The translations under genes and the position numbers were made by a program. A model generated the notes under the pieces. The model searched no databases and was not told the DNA's origin. It worked only from the letters and a program-made list of their open reading frames with translations. This document shows, piece by piece, positions 42,071 to 50,997 of a DNA stretch of 64,000 bases. Numbering within the stretch: position 1 is the first letter of the stretch; each line of letters opens with the position of its first letter. The DNA is taken from the NCBI RefSeq assembly GCF_020103725.1, contig NZ_JAHXBG010000003.1, forward strand, positions 62,001-126,000, in the 5' to 3' direction. The DNA is from Hyalangium gracile. GTDB lineage: Bacteria; Myxococcota; Myxococcia; Myxococcales; Myxococcaceae.

Positions 42071-43030
42071 TCACGCAGGCAGGGGCTCTCGCGCGATGAG
42101 CACATCGCACGCCGTCTCGCGGAGCACCCGGCCCGCCAGCGTCCCCAGCAAGACTTCCGCCAGCCCCATCGAGCGGCGCGAGCCCAGCGCGATCAGGTCG
42201 GGCTGACGCTTGCGCGCCATGGCCAGGACGCCCTCTTCCCGACTCCCGCCCAGCACCAGCGGCTCGAGCCGCGACGCTTCCTGGCCCACGCAGGCGAGCA
42301 GCCGCTCCAGCTCGGCCCGCGCGGCGGCCCGGGCTTCCTCCCGGTAGCGCAACACCTGCTCGGGCCGGCTCCAGACCTGGTGGAGCACCAGCTCGTAGGA
42401 GGTGTCGCAGACGTGGACAACCCCCACCTGGGAGGCCCTCGGACACACCAGGAGCGTCAGCTCTAGTGCCCTGCGAGCAGGCGGTGAGAAGTCCACCGCC
42501 ACCAGGGGCCTGCGGTAGGCGGTGGCCTCTCGCGGGGCCACCAGCAGCAGGGAGGCGCTCACCCGCCTCAGCAGCCGCTCCTCCGGGCGAAAAGCGGTTC
42601 CCTGCCTCCAGAGGAAGCTCGGGTGGCGGGGCCTGCCCATGACGAGCAGCTCGGCGCCCACCTCCTCCATGCACCGCGCCACCTCCTCCGCGGGAGCTCC
42701 CTGTCGCAACACCGGAGAGACTTCCACGGCGGGCCCACCCCGCCTGGCCCGCCGGGCCATGGCGTGGGCGGCGGCGCGCAGCTCCCGCTCCACCACCTCG
42801 CGCTCCTGCGAGTCCAGCGGATCGCCCCGCGCGGAGGGGCCCAACACATGAAGCAGGTGCACCCGCGCGCCCGGACGCAGCGGCAGGCGCGCCGCCCGAG
42901 CCAGGGCCCGCTCCGACCGAGGAGAGAAGTCCGTCGCCACCACCACCCGAGACAAGCCCTCCGGGGGAGGGCTCCGGGTGGCCAGGGGACGCTCGGGGCT
43001 GCTCTGCATTCTGGAGTCTCGCATGTTCAC
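42071..43030 (-). CDS. Tandem universal stress protein
   Basis: A 319-residue protein with two UspA domains (about 25-165 and 170-315). Each starts with a V-A-x-D-F-S-P motif (VVVATDFSPRSERALA and PLVAVDFSPPARRALE). The second carries the nucleotide-binding loop ALGSRRSMGLAEVLLGTLAG, while the first has a degenerate version (VMGRPRHPSFLW). The start GTG 43030 overlaps the antiporter stop (GTGA); ATG 43024 is an alternative. Usp proteins are often coupled to cation/proton antiporters, where they can modulate transport, and this arrangement repeats that pairing. Confidence 0.92.
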   Translation of the reverse strand: MNMRDSRMQSSPERPLATRSPPPEGLSRVVVATDFSPRSERALARAARLPLRPGARVHLLHVLGPSARGDPLDSQEREVVERELRAAAHAMARRARRGGPAVEVSPVLRQGAPAEEVARCMEEVGAELLVMGRPRHPSFLWRQGTAFRPEERLLRRVSASLLLVAPREATAYRRPLVAVDFSPPARRALELTLLVCPRASQVGVVHVCDTSYELVLHQVWSRPEQVLRYREEARAAARAELERLLACVGQEASRLEPLVLGGSREEGVLAMARKRQPDLIALGSRRSMGLAEVLLGTLAGRVLRETACDVLIAREPLPA

Positions 43031-44337
43031 TCCCTCCCCCCCGCTCCAGCGGAGGCGGTCGCTCCGCCCGCGAATCGACCCGAGAGGCGCGGGGGCCGCT
43101 CCCTCGAGGTCGTGGCCTGAAGCGGCGGCGTCCCCCGAGTCCGGGAGATGAGCCGCTTCACGGCGACGATGAAGACACCGGTGAGCAGCAGGTTGAGGGC
43201 CAGGGCCAGCATCGCCACCACGGTGGACATTCCCCCAATCCCGTAGCCGAGCGAGATGACCAGGACGCCCGCGCCCACCTCACCGCGTGGGAACAGCGCG
43301 ATGGCCAGCGCCAGGCGCTCGCGCCTGGAGGCCTCGCGCCGGTAGCAGAACGCCGGGAACATCTTCCCCAGGTTGATCAGCAGCGTGACGACCAGCACGT
43401 GCAGCGCCACCCCTCCCCAGGAGACGCTCGAGCCGCCCCCCTCCTGTACCTGTGTCCCGGCCGCCGCCAGGAGCCCGCCGAGCGCCGGCATGGACAGGCC
43501 CACCAGCACCATGAAGCACGCGGAGACGACCGTGGCCGCGCGCTGCTCCGGGGGGTCGCCGAGCCCAGGCTCCTGCCCCTCCTCGGCGTCATTGTCGTGG
43601 GCGTGGGCCGGCTGGCGCATCACGCACCCCAGCACGAACGCGGGCAGCAGCACCTCGAAGTGGATGGGGCTGGTGGGATCCATCCACCCGCTCGCCAGGA
43701 AGAGGAGCTCCGAGGCGAGCGCGAGCGCGGTCGCGTACCCCAGCACCCAGGGCCAGCGGTGCGGCATCCGCCACTGGTGCAGGTAGCGCCAGGCCGCCCA
43801 GAGCATCACCGCCATCGACGCCACCACCGCCAGCAGTTGCCAGCGGAAGCCCACCAGCACCATCTGCAGCGGGATCATCAGCAGGATGGTGTCCAGGTCA
43901 TCGAAGATGGCCAGCACCCGCGCCTTGCGGAACACCCACGAGGCGCCCAGGCCCGCGGCCGCGAGCATGGAGAAGAGCACACCGGCGGAGGTGGGCGAGG
44001 CGAAGCGCCCTTGCAGCAGCCCTTCCTTCCACAGCTGGGCCTCTCCCCATTGCTCGGGTGGGGCCAGCACGAAGACGAAGTAGAGCGTGGCCAGCAGCCA
44101 CGGGAAGGCCGCCGCCGTGGCCGCCACCACGTAGTCCCACCCGTACCGACGCAGGTTGTTCTTGTCGAGCTCGAACTCCAGCCCGACGTGGATCATGATG
44201 AACGCCAGCCCCACCATCGTCAGCAACCGGATGACGTGCCGCAGCGGCTCATGGACGCCCGCCCCCAGGTGCGGCAGCGCCTGGGACAGTCCCAGTCCGA
44301 GCACGAGCAGCAGGGAATAGAGGATGACCTTGCGCAT
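43027..44337 (-). CDS. Monovalent cation/proton antiporter (CPA2 type)
   Basis: A 436-residue integral membrane protein with about 12 hydrophobic segments; motifs such as LAFIMIHVGLEFELDKNNLR, FASPTSAGVLFSML and LFPRGEVGAGVLVISLGYGI place it in the sodium/hydrogen exchanger (Kef/CPA2) family. The ATG at 44337 is preceded by a perfect AAGGAGG 8 bases upstream, which decides the start (not the TTG at 44358). It exports Na+ or K+ in exchange for protons. It sits in a coupled pair with the tandem universal stress protein and ends in a cytoplasmic Arg-rich tail. Confidence 0.9.
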   Translation of the reverse strand: MRKVILYSLLLVLGLGLSQALPHLGAGVHEPLRHVIRLLTMVGLAFIMIHVGLEFELDKNNLRRYGWDYVVAATAAAFPWLLATLYFVFVLAPPEQWGEAQLWKEGLLQGRFASPTSAGVLFSMLAAAGLGASWVFRKARVLAIFDDLDTILLMIPLQMVLVGFRWQLLAVVASMAVMLWAAWRYLHQWRMPHRWPWVLGYATALALASELLFLASGWMDPTSPIHFEVLLPAFVLGCVMRQPAHAHDNDAEEGQEPGLGDPPEQRAATVVSACFMVLVGLSMPALGGLLAAAGTQVQEGGGSSVSWGGVALHVLVVTLLINLGKMFPAFCYRREASRRERLALAIALFPRGEVGAGVLVISLGYGIGGMSTVVAMLALALNLLLTGVFIVAVKRLISRTRGTPPLQATTSRERPPRLSGRFAGGATASAGAGGRE

Positions 44338-44451
44338 GCCGTGAGCCTCCTTGCTCAAGGGAAAAACCCTCGAGAATCAGGGGCTCCATCCAGAAATCGG
44401 ACGGCGGCTCACGATTCCGGCGGCACGCCCGCGGCGAGTCTTCGCCGCGCC

Positions 44452-45333
44452 CTACCCGACCACCCGGTTGCGGCCCGCCTTCTTGGCCCGGTACAGGTTG
44501 GCGTCCGCCACCTTGATGAACTGGGTGGGCTCGGTCATGTCGTGCTCCATCTCCGCCACGCCGATGGAGATGGTGACCGGGATCTCCTTGTCCTCGAAGA
44601 TGAACGCCTTCTCCTCGATGAGCTTGCGGATCTTCTCGGCGAACAGGCGCGCCTTGTCCGGCCCGTCCTCGGGCATCACCAGCGCGAACTCCTCGCCGCC
44701 GTAGCGCGCGAAGCACTGCTCGCGCCGCACCAGCCGCTTGATGGACTGGGCCAGCTCGCGCAGCACGTAGTCACCCGCCAGGTGCCCGTGCACGTCGTTG
44801 ATCTTCTTGAAGTGGTCGATGTCGAACATCATCAACGACAGCGCCCGGTGGTAGCGGTGCGAGCGCCCCATCTCCCGCTCGAGGTACTCGAGGAAGTAGC
44901 GCTTGTTGTTGATGCCCGTGAGGCCATCCGCGATCGTCAGCGTGTAGATGGTCTCGTGGTACTGCGTCTCGATGTTGGCCCCGTCCAGGAACTTGAAGAT
45001 GGAGCCACCCACCTTGATGAGGTCCCCGCTGCGCAGCGGCTGCGCCCCCATCACCTCCTGATCATTCAGGAAGGTGCCGTTCGTGGACTTCAGGTCCTCC
45101 ACGAACATGCGGTCGTGACTGCCAAAGATGCGCGCGTGACGGCGGGACACGTTGTCCAGGTCCACGACGATCTGATTGTTCTCGTCGCGGCCGATCGTGT
45201 ACTCCCTGTCGTCCAGCACGTACTTCTTGCCCAGCTCGGGGCCGTGGATCTGAACGAGGCAACAATCCCGGTTGACCGCGTTGGGAGCCTTGACCGTGGT
45301 GATCTTGGTGACCCGAGTCTCGTCGGAAGCCAT
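44452..45333 (-). CDS. FHA-GGDEF diguanylate cyclase
   Basis: A 293-residue soluble protein: FHA domain about 27-117 ([28 protein letters not shown]) and GGDEF domain about 125-293 ([37 protein letters not shown] at 211-220). The GGEEF active site is intact, so it should make c-di-GMP. The inhibitory I-site position (RxxD, 203-206) reads RREQ, so product inhibition is probably lost. The FHA domain would bind phosphothreonine partners and tie the enzyme to Ser/Thr kinases. ATG 45333 is chosen; ATG 45372 in frame is possible. The 260 bp to the divergent glgC hold the promoters. Confidence 0.93.
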   Translation of the reverse strand: MASDETRVTKITTVKAPNAVNRDCCLVQIHGPELGKKYVLDDREYTIGRDENNQIVVDLDNVSRRHARIFGSHDRMFVEDLKSTNGTFLNDQEVMGAQPLRSGDLIKVGGSIFKFLDGANIETQYHETIYTLTIADGLTGINNKRYFLEYLEREMGRSHRYHRALSLMMFDIDHFKKINDVHGHLAGDYVLRELAQSIKRLVRREQCFARYGGEEFALVMPEDGPDKARLFAEKIRKLIEEKAFIFEDKEIPVTISIGVAEMEHDMTEPTQFIKVADANLYRAKKAGRNRVVG

Positions 45334-45593
45334 CGAAAACGAGGAATACCACGCCTCGGCGGAGGGCACCATGTAGGCGGGCACCGACCCACCTGAGGGG
45401 TAGGCGGAAGGCCCCTGGAGCTTGCGGATCCACACCTACACCGTACCTGCCGGGTGCAGCCTGGGCGGAATGGCCCCGGGCGTTGGCCAGGCTCCACGCG
45501 GCGGACCAGGGCGGTTGGGCACTCAACGAAGGTGCGCGAGGCGGCGCGGGCGCTCTTGTCGCGCGGGCGCACGCGGCTAACGTCCGCCGCCAT

Positions 45594-46823
<1,230 letters not shown>

Positions 46824-46830
46824 GGGCGCG

Positions 46831-47373
46831 GTGGCACGAGGGCTCAGCCTGCGCCCGGCGACTCCGGGAGACCGGCGCGCACTGTGGCGGATCCACTCCC
46901 GCTCGGTGGAGGCGCTCTGCGAGGGCGCCTACTCGCCCCGAGAGGTGCGGACGTGGGTGGAGCTCTTGCGGCCGGACGGCTACCTGCGGCCGGAGCAGCC
47001 GCGCACGGTGCTGGTAGCCGAGCGCGGGCGGCACCTGGTGGGCTTCGGGCAGCTGGACGCGTTCCTCGGAGAGCTGGAGGCCCTCTACGTGGTGCCGGAG
47101 GAGGTGGGGCACGGGGTGGGCTCGGCGCTGCTGGCCTCGCTGGAGGACCTGGCGTGGCGGGCCGGCGCCAAGGTGATGAGCCTGGATGCCAGCCTCAACG
47201 CGGAGGACTTCTACCGCGCGAAGGGCTATGCCCGGCTCCACGCGGCCCGGCGCATCCTCACCCCGGAGGTGCAGCTGGCCTGCGTGCGGATGCGCAAGCA
47301 GCGGCCCGCTTCGCCGCTGCGCCTCGGGGAGCGCCGGAGCGAGGCCTTCACCTCGCCCCGCCCCGGGCCCTGA
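46831..47373 (+). CDS. GNAT family N-acetyltransferase
   Basis: A 180-residue GNAT protein: SLRPATPGDRRALWRIHSRS at the N-terminus, the acetyl-CoA binding strand and loop LEALYVVPEEVGHGVGSALL (Q/RxxGxG/A type, VGHGVG), and ASLNAEDFYRAKGYARLHA at the end of the domain. Start is GTG 46831, 7 bp after the glgC stop, so it is very likely co-transcribed with glgC. The substrate is unknown. The C-terminal 25 residues are Arg/Pro-rich and probably disordered. Confidence 0.9.
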   Translation: MARGLSLRPATPGDRRALWRIHSRSVEALCEGAYSPREVRTWVELLRPDGYLRPEQPRTVLVAERGRHLVGFGQLDAFLGELEALYVVPEEVGHGVGSALLASLEDLAWRAGAKVMSLDASLNAEDFYRAKGYARLHAARRILTPEVQLACVRMRKQRPASPLRLGERRSEAFTSPRPGP

Positions 47374-47380
47374 GCCCGGG
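47362..47380. terminator. Bidirectional hairpin between convergent genes
   Basis: CCCGGGC (47362-47368) pairs with GCCCGGG (47374-47380) around a 5-base loop; it spans the stop codon of the GNAT gene. It stands between convergent genes and has no T run. Confidence 0.4.
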
Positions 47381-47418
47381 CCCGAGCTGACTCGGACCGG
47401 GCATGGGCCGACGGCTCG

Positions 47419-47871
47419 CTACGACGGCCGGAAGGCGGACTTCACCTCGGGCTTGTTGAGGACGATCAGCGACCAGATGCCGATCGGGATGCCGATGCAG
47501 CAGCACGAGCCGATGCACGGGATGATGGCGATGATGGAGGCGGCCATGGCGAGCCCGAAGCTCTCCAGGTTCTTCATCTTCAGGCCACCGAAGACGGTGA
47601 CGGAGCCGAGGGCGAGCTGGAAGAGGCTGCTGAAGATGCCGCCCTTGCTCATGGCCGCGATGGCGGACTTGGCGCCCTCGGGGATCTGCGGGTTGTTCAT
47701 CATCTCCGCCATCGCCGCTTCGTTCGAGCCGACGAGGTTCTGCACGATGCCGAAGAGCGCGGACACGACGGTGATGCCGCCCACCACCATCAGCAGGATG
47801 GCGGGCGTGCTCACCATCTCGCGGGCATTGCCGCCCCCGCCAGCTGCGGGGTTACCAAAGTTCTCGTCCAT
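47419..47871 (-). CDS. Small integral membrane protein
   Basis: A 150-residue protein with a Gly/Asn-rich N-terminus, four hydrophobic segments (about 18-40, 80-95, 103-120, 121-138), and a Gly/Ser/Cys-rich turn IIPCIGSCCCIGIPIGIWSL. The family is not recognised by name; comparable four-helix proteins are common in myxobacteria and Gram-negatives as uncharacterised membrane proteins. The ATG at 47871 is preceded by GAGGGGAAG. The C-terminus NKPEVKSAFRPS is cytoplasmic-looking. The extended frame further upstream is not coding. Confidence 0.8.
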   Translation of the reverse strand: MDENFGNPAAGGGGNAREMVSTPAILLMVVGGITVVSALFGIVQNLVGSNEAAMAEMMNNPQIPEGAKSAIAAMSKGGIFSSLFQLALGSVTVFGGLKMKNLESFGLAMAASIIAIIPCIGSCCCIGIPIGIWSLIVLNKPEVKSAFRPS

Positions 47872-48635
47872 CTTCCCCTCCCTGAATTCCCTACGATGGG
47901 TTGCGTGACGGGCACACGACCCGCACGGGGGTGATTCCACATGGAGGGGGCCGGCTTCGCCAGAGAATAAACGCGGGCAGGAGGGGATTTGCCCTCCCGC
48001 CCGGGCCGTGCTCAGGCCTGAAGGACGGAGCGGGTGGTGATGCTGGTGCTGGCGGGCCTGGGCAAACTGCGCAGGGCTTCGCCGCGAAGGTGACCACGCT
48101 GCCGGGCTCGGCACAGGTGGCCATGTAGGCCGAAGCCCAGGCGAGCCTCTGGCTGCGGGCGCTGGGCAGGTCGAGGAGATTGCCCTGAGCGCCGAGAGCG
48201 CCCCCCCACTCTGCCGTCCACTGCTGTGGCCATGATGGCGCGTGCCAGGCCTGCCAGGGGCCGAGTAGGTCCGAAGAAGTCTGTTCACGACTCCCGTTCG
48301 AGGCTGCGTCACCTGAAACAGGCAGAGGGCTCAAGCCCGCCCCTGCATCCGGTCCGCAAGCCTGCCGGGCGAACCCTGGCCGAACTGGTCTGCTTGTCAT
48401 ACCAGTTCGCCACCGGTCCGCTCACAAGACGCCTTCATGGCTGGCCGTTCCCGTGACACAGGCGCATTCCTCCAGGAGGCAAGAACCTCTTCGGACCAAC
48501 TCAGGCCGCCACAACATCGTGGAATGCAGTGGAAAGCTCCAGAGGGAGCGCCACCCTCTGGCGAACCAGATCTCCACGCCTGGAACTGAACTGAACCAGT
48601 TCGTCACATGGCAACCAGCACGTTAAGTAGCGCGC
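47872..48635. other. 764-bp spacer, no recognised gene
   Basis: Short open frames exist on both strands (for example 47891-48400 minus, 48226-48456 plus), but none has a recognisable domain, signal peptide or convincing ribosome binding site, and their composition is that of non-coding high-GC sequence. Because an orphan Imm11 immunity gene follows, this may be the decayed site of its lost toxin; nothing recognisable remains by eye. Confidence 0.5.
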
Positions 48636-49199
48636 ATGCTCCAGCGTTTCTTCGAGTTCGCCGATGATGTGTACGTCCCTCATCGCTGGCATCTGGCGAT
48701 GCCCAGAGACAGTCAGGACCGCAAGGTCGTGCACGGGCAGTTCTTCGAGGGAACCCCCGTCCACATCCAAGAGCGTTTGAGGGTTCCCGTGGAAATCCCG
48801 GGCCAGCCACTGGACTTCACAGAGGCCGGCATCAGTATCCCGGTGGTCCATGTCCGGGTCGCATCCCTGTTCTCACAGCGGGCGCCAGATGACGTGCAGC
48901 TGCTCCCCGTGGACGTGGACGGACACCCCGATCAGTACCTCATCCTCGTCGCCACACGCCTCATCCGCTGCATCGACGAGCAGTCCTCCAGAATCCGCCT
49001 GTGGACCCATGAGAATGGGGTGCCGCACAAGGTTGGACAGTACATGTCCGTACGGGACATGCGCATCGACAAGTCCAAGGTCGGCAGCGCCCAGGTGTTC
49101 CGATGCGAGGGCTGGGAGGGCCCTCTGATCGTCTCCGGTGACATCAAGTCCGCCCTGGAGGACCTGGGCGCCACCGGCACCCGCTTCACCGAAGTCTGA
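48636..49199 (+). CDS. Imm11 family immunity protein (MXAN_0049-type), orphan
   Basis: A 187-residue protein opening MLQRFFEFADDVYVPHRWHL, the pattern of Imm11 (DUF1629) immunity proteins that in myxobacteria sit beside polymorphic toxins such as AHH-domain nucleases. Further conserved parts are GTPVHIQERLRVPVEIPGQP and the C-terminal RCEGWEGPLIVSGDIKSALE. No toxin gene is next to it: upstream is a spacer without genes, downstream the convergent rtcB. It is therefore likely an orphan immunity gene protecting against toxins of kin or rivals. ATG 48636 with CGCGC upstream lacks an obvious ribosome binding site. Confidence 0.8.
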   Translation: MLQRFFEFADDVYVPHRWHLAMPRDSQDRKVVHGQFFEGTPVHIQERLRVPVEIPGQPLDFTEAGISIPVVHVRVASLFSQRAPDDVQLLPVDVDGHPDQYLILVATRLIRCIDEQSSRIRLWTHENGVPHKVGQYMSVRDMRIDKSKVGSAQVFRCEGWEGPLIVSGDIKSALEDLGATGTRFTEV

Positions 49200-49239
49200 T
49201 CCGAGGGCCCCCGCCGACAGCTTCCGGCGGCGGCTGTGC

Positions 49240-50664
49240 TCAGGCCTTGAACGTCAGCAGCGGGGCCAGCCGAGCCACCTCGCGTACGATGCCGGCCTCC
49301 ACCTGAGAGGCCACCACCGGGCCGATGGGCTTGTACGCCGCGGGAGCCTCCTCGATGCGGCGCTCCTCACGCAGGGTGATGCAGTCCACGCCGGTGAGCC
49401 CCAGCGCCTCGTCCCGCCTGTCCGCCCCACCCCGCGCCATGGAGAAGCGCGAGCGAGCCCGCCCCGCGCCATGGGAGGCAGAGGCCAGCGCCGCCGCGTC
49501 GCCACACCCCACCATCAGGTAGGACGACGCCCCCATGGAGCCGGGGATGATGACGGGCTGGTCCGCCTCGGCCGGGCAGGCTCCCTTGCGCGCCAGCCAC
49601 CCGCCCTCCCACGGCAGGGTGATGTTGTGGGGCACGTCGTAGACGAGCGGGGCCTCCACGTCGCCGAACAGCTCGCGCAGGGTGTGGCGCAGCAGCTCGG
49701 CCAGCAGCAGCCGGTTGAGAAAAGCGTAGTTGGCCGCGGTGGCCTCGGCCCGGAGGTACTCCGCGACCAGGGCCGGCTCCGCCAGCGGGAGGATGCCGCT
49801 CTCCGGGAAGGCAGCCCCCGCCGGCCACGCCGCCCGCGCCCGATCCAGCCACGCCATGCCCACGTGCTTGCCCACGTCCCGCGAGCCAGAGTGGATCATG
49901 AACGCGAGCTGGCCCTCGCGCACACCCCACTGCCAGGCCCGCGCCCGGTCCGCCACGGCCTCCACCCGCTGCACCTCGACGAAGTGGTTGCCACCACCGA
50001 TGGTGGCCAGGCCCGCGTCCCGCACGACGCCCGGCTTGACGAGCCCCGAGGGGGCCCAGGCCGGATCGCCCTCCAGCGCACCGCCCAGGTGGATGCGGGT
50101 GGACTCCCGGTCGAGCTGCGCCAGGTCCGCCCGGGCCGCGCAGCCCAGCGGCTGCTCCATCGTCTCCAGGAGCCAGCCGGGGATGCCGTCGCGCAGGAGC
50201 GCCTCGGCGGCCCGCGAGGACATGGCCACATCCCGCGTGCCGAAGAAGTAGTGGCCCTTCATGCGCTCGACGAAGGCATCGCGCCGGGCGAGGAAGGCTT
50301 CCACGCCCAGGTCGGCGACGTGCAGGCGCATGCCGCAGTTGATGTCGGTGCCCACCGCGGCGGGCACCACCAGGCCCCGCGTGTGCACCACCGACCCGAT
50401 GGCCACGCCGGAGTCTCCCGGGTGGAAGTCGGGGGTGGCGCGCACGCGCAGGACGGCACCACCACCAGGGTGCTTCAGGGCGGCGAGGTTGGCGAGCTGC
50501 CGGAAGGCCTTGCCCTCCACGGGCAGGTCCGGCGGGAGGAGGACCTCGGCGGGCGGCGAATGCGCGTCGCCCTGGAGGCGCAGGGTGTAGAGGCGACCGT
50601 CATAGGTCACCTCGAGCCCCTCGCGGGCAAGTGCCCGCAGGAGCCGATTCAGGTTCGGCTGCAT
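49240..50664 (-). CDS. rtcB: RtcB-family RNA ligase
   Basis: RtcB joins 2',3'-cyclic-phosphate (or 3'-phosphate) and 5'-OH RNA ends using GTP and Mn2+. The 474-residue protein has the metal and GTP motifs: PDFHPGDSGVAIGSVVHT, VGTDINCGMRLH (metal Cys), IGGGNHFVEV, IHSGSRDVGKHVG, and the guanylylated His in ASHGAGRARSR. No archease or RtcR gene is adjacent. In bacteria RtcB repairs or heals RNA after toxin or stress cleavage, so it may matter in a genome rich in nuclease toxins, but this is speculation. ATG 50664. Confidence 0.95.
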   Translation of the reverse strand: MQPNLNRLLRALAREGLEVTYDGRLYTLRLQGDAHSPPAEVLLPPDLPVEGKAFRQLANLAALKHPGGGAVLRVRATPDFHPGDSGVAIGSVVHTRGLVVPAAVGTDINCGMRLHVADLGVEAFLARRDAFVERMKGHYFFGTRDVAMSSRAAEALLRDGIPGWLLETMEQPLGCAARADLAQLDRESTRIHLGGALEGDPAWAPSGLVKPGVVRDAGLATIGGGNHFVEVQRVEAVADRARAWQWGVREGQLAFMIHSGSRDVGKHVGMAWLDRARAAWPAGAAFPESGILPLAEPALVAEYLRAEATAANYAFLNRLLLAELLRHTLRELFGDVEAPLVYDVPHNITLPWEGGWLARKGACPAEADQPVIIPGSMGASSYLMVGCGDAAALASASHGAGRARSRFSMARGGADRRDEALGLTGVDCITLREERRIEEAPAAYKPIGPVVASQVEAGIVREVARLAPLLTFKA

Positions 50665-50997
50665 GACCCAACTCGGAGCTACCTCGCGCCCGGAAGAACG
50701 CGAGGGGACGTGAACGATGGAGTGAGGGACCTCGGGTCAGCAGCCGCGGTCGCGGGACGGCGCGAGGCCGTCCTTCGAGCGCCCCGGACGCCGGCTCCCA
50801 TGCGCCGCTGACAGCCCCGGCCCTCCTCCCTCGCGAGCCCAGGGGTGCTTCCAAGGGCCGACCGGCTGCCTCCCTTCCGGACGGACATCGTTGGATTCGC
50901 GCCAGAATGGGCTTTCAAGGGTAGAAAGGCACCCGTCCCCGACCGTGGCCACTGGACCCAGGGGTGGGTCCATTGCACGATGTGGGAGGAACTGCCC
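50665..50997. other. Divergent spacer between rtcB and repeat-protein gene
   Basis: No gene, hairpin or repeat stands out in these 333 bases. The two divergent promoters must lie here; the right end carries the GGAGGA ribosome binding site of the next gene. Confidence 0.5.

Noticed and set aside
42065-42080. Hairpin GCCTGC-TCAC-GCAGGC as terminator
   Set aside because: It is only 6 bp, overlaps the stop codon of the universal stress gene and has no T run, so it was not listed as a terminator.
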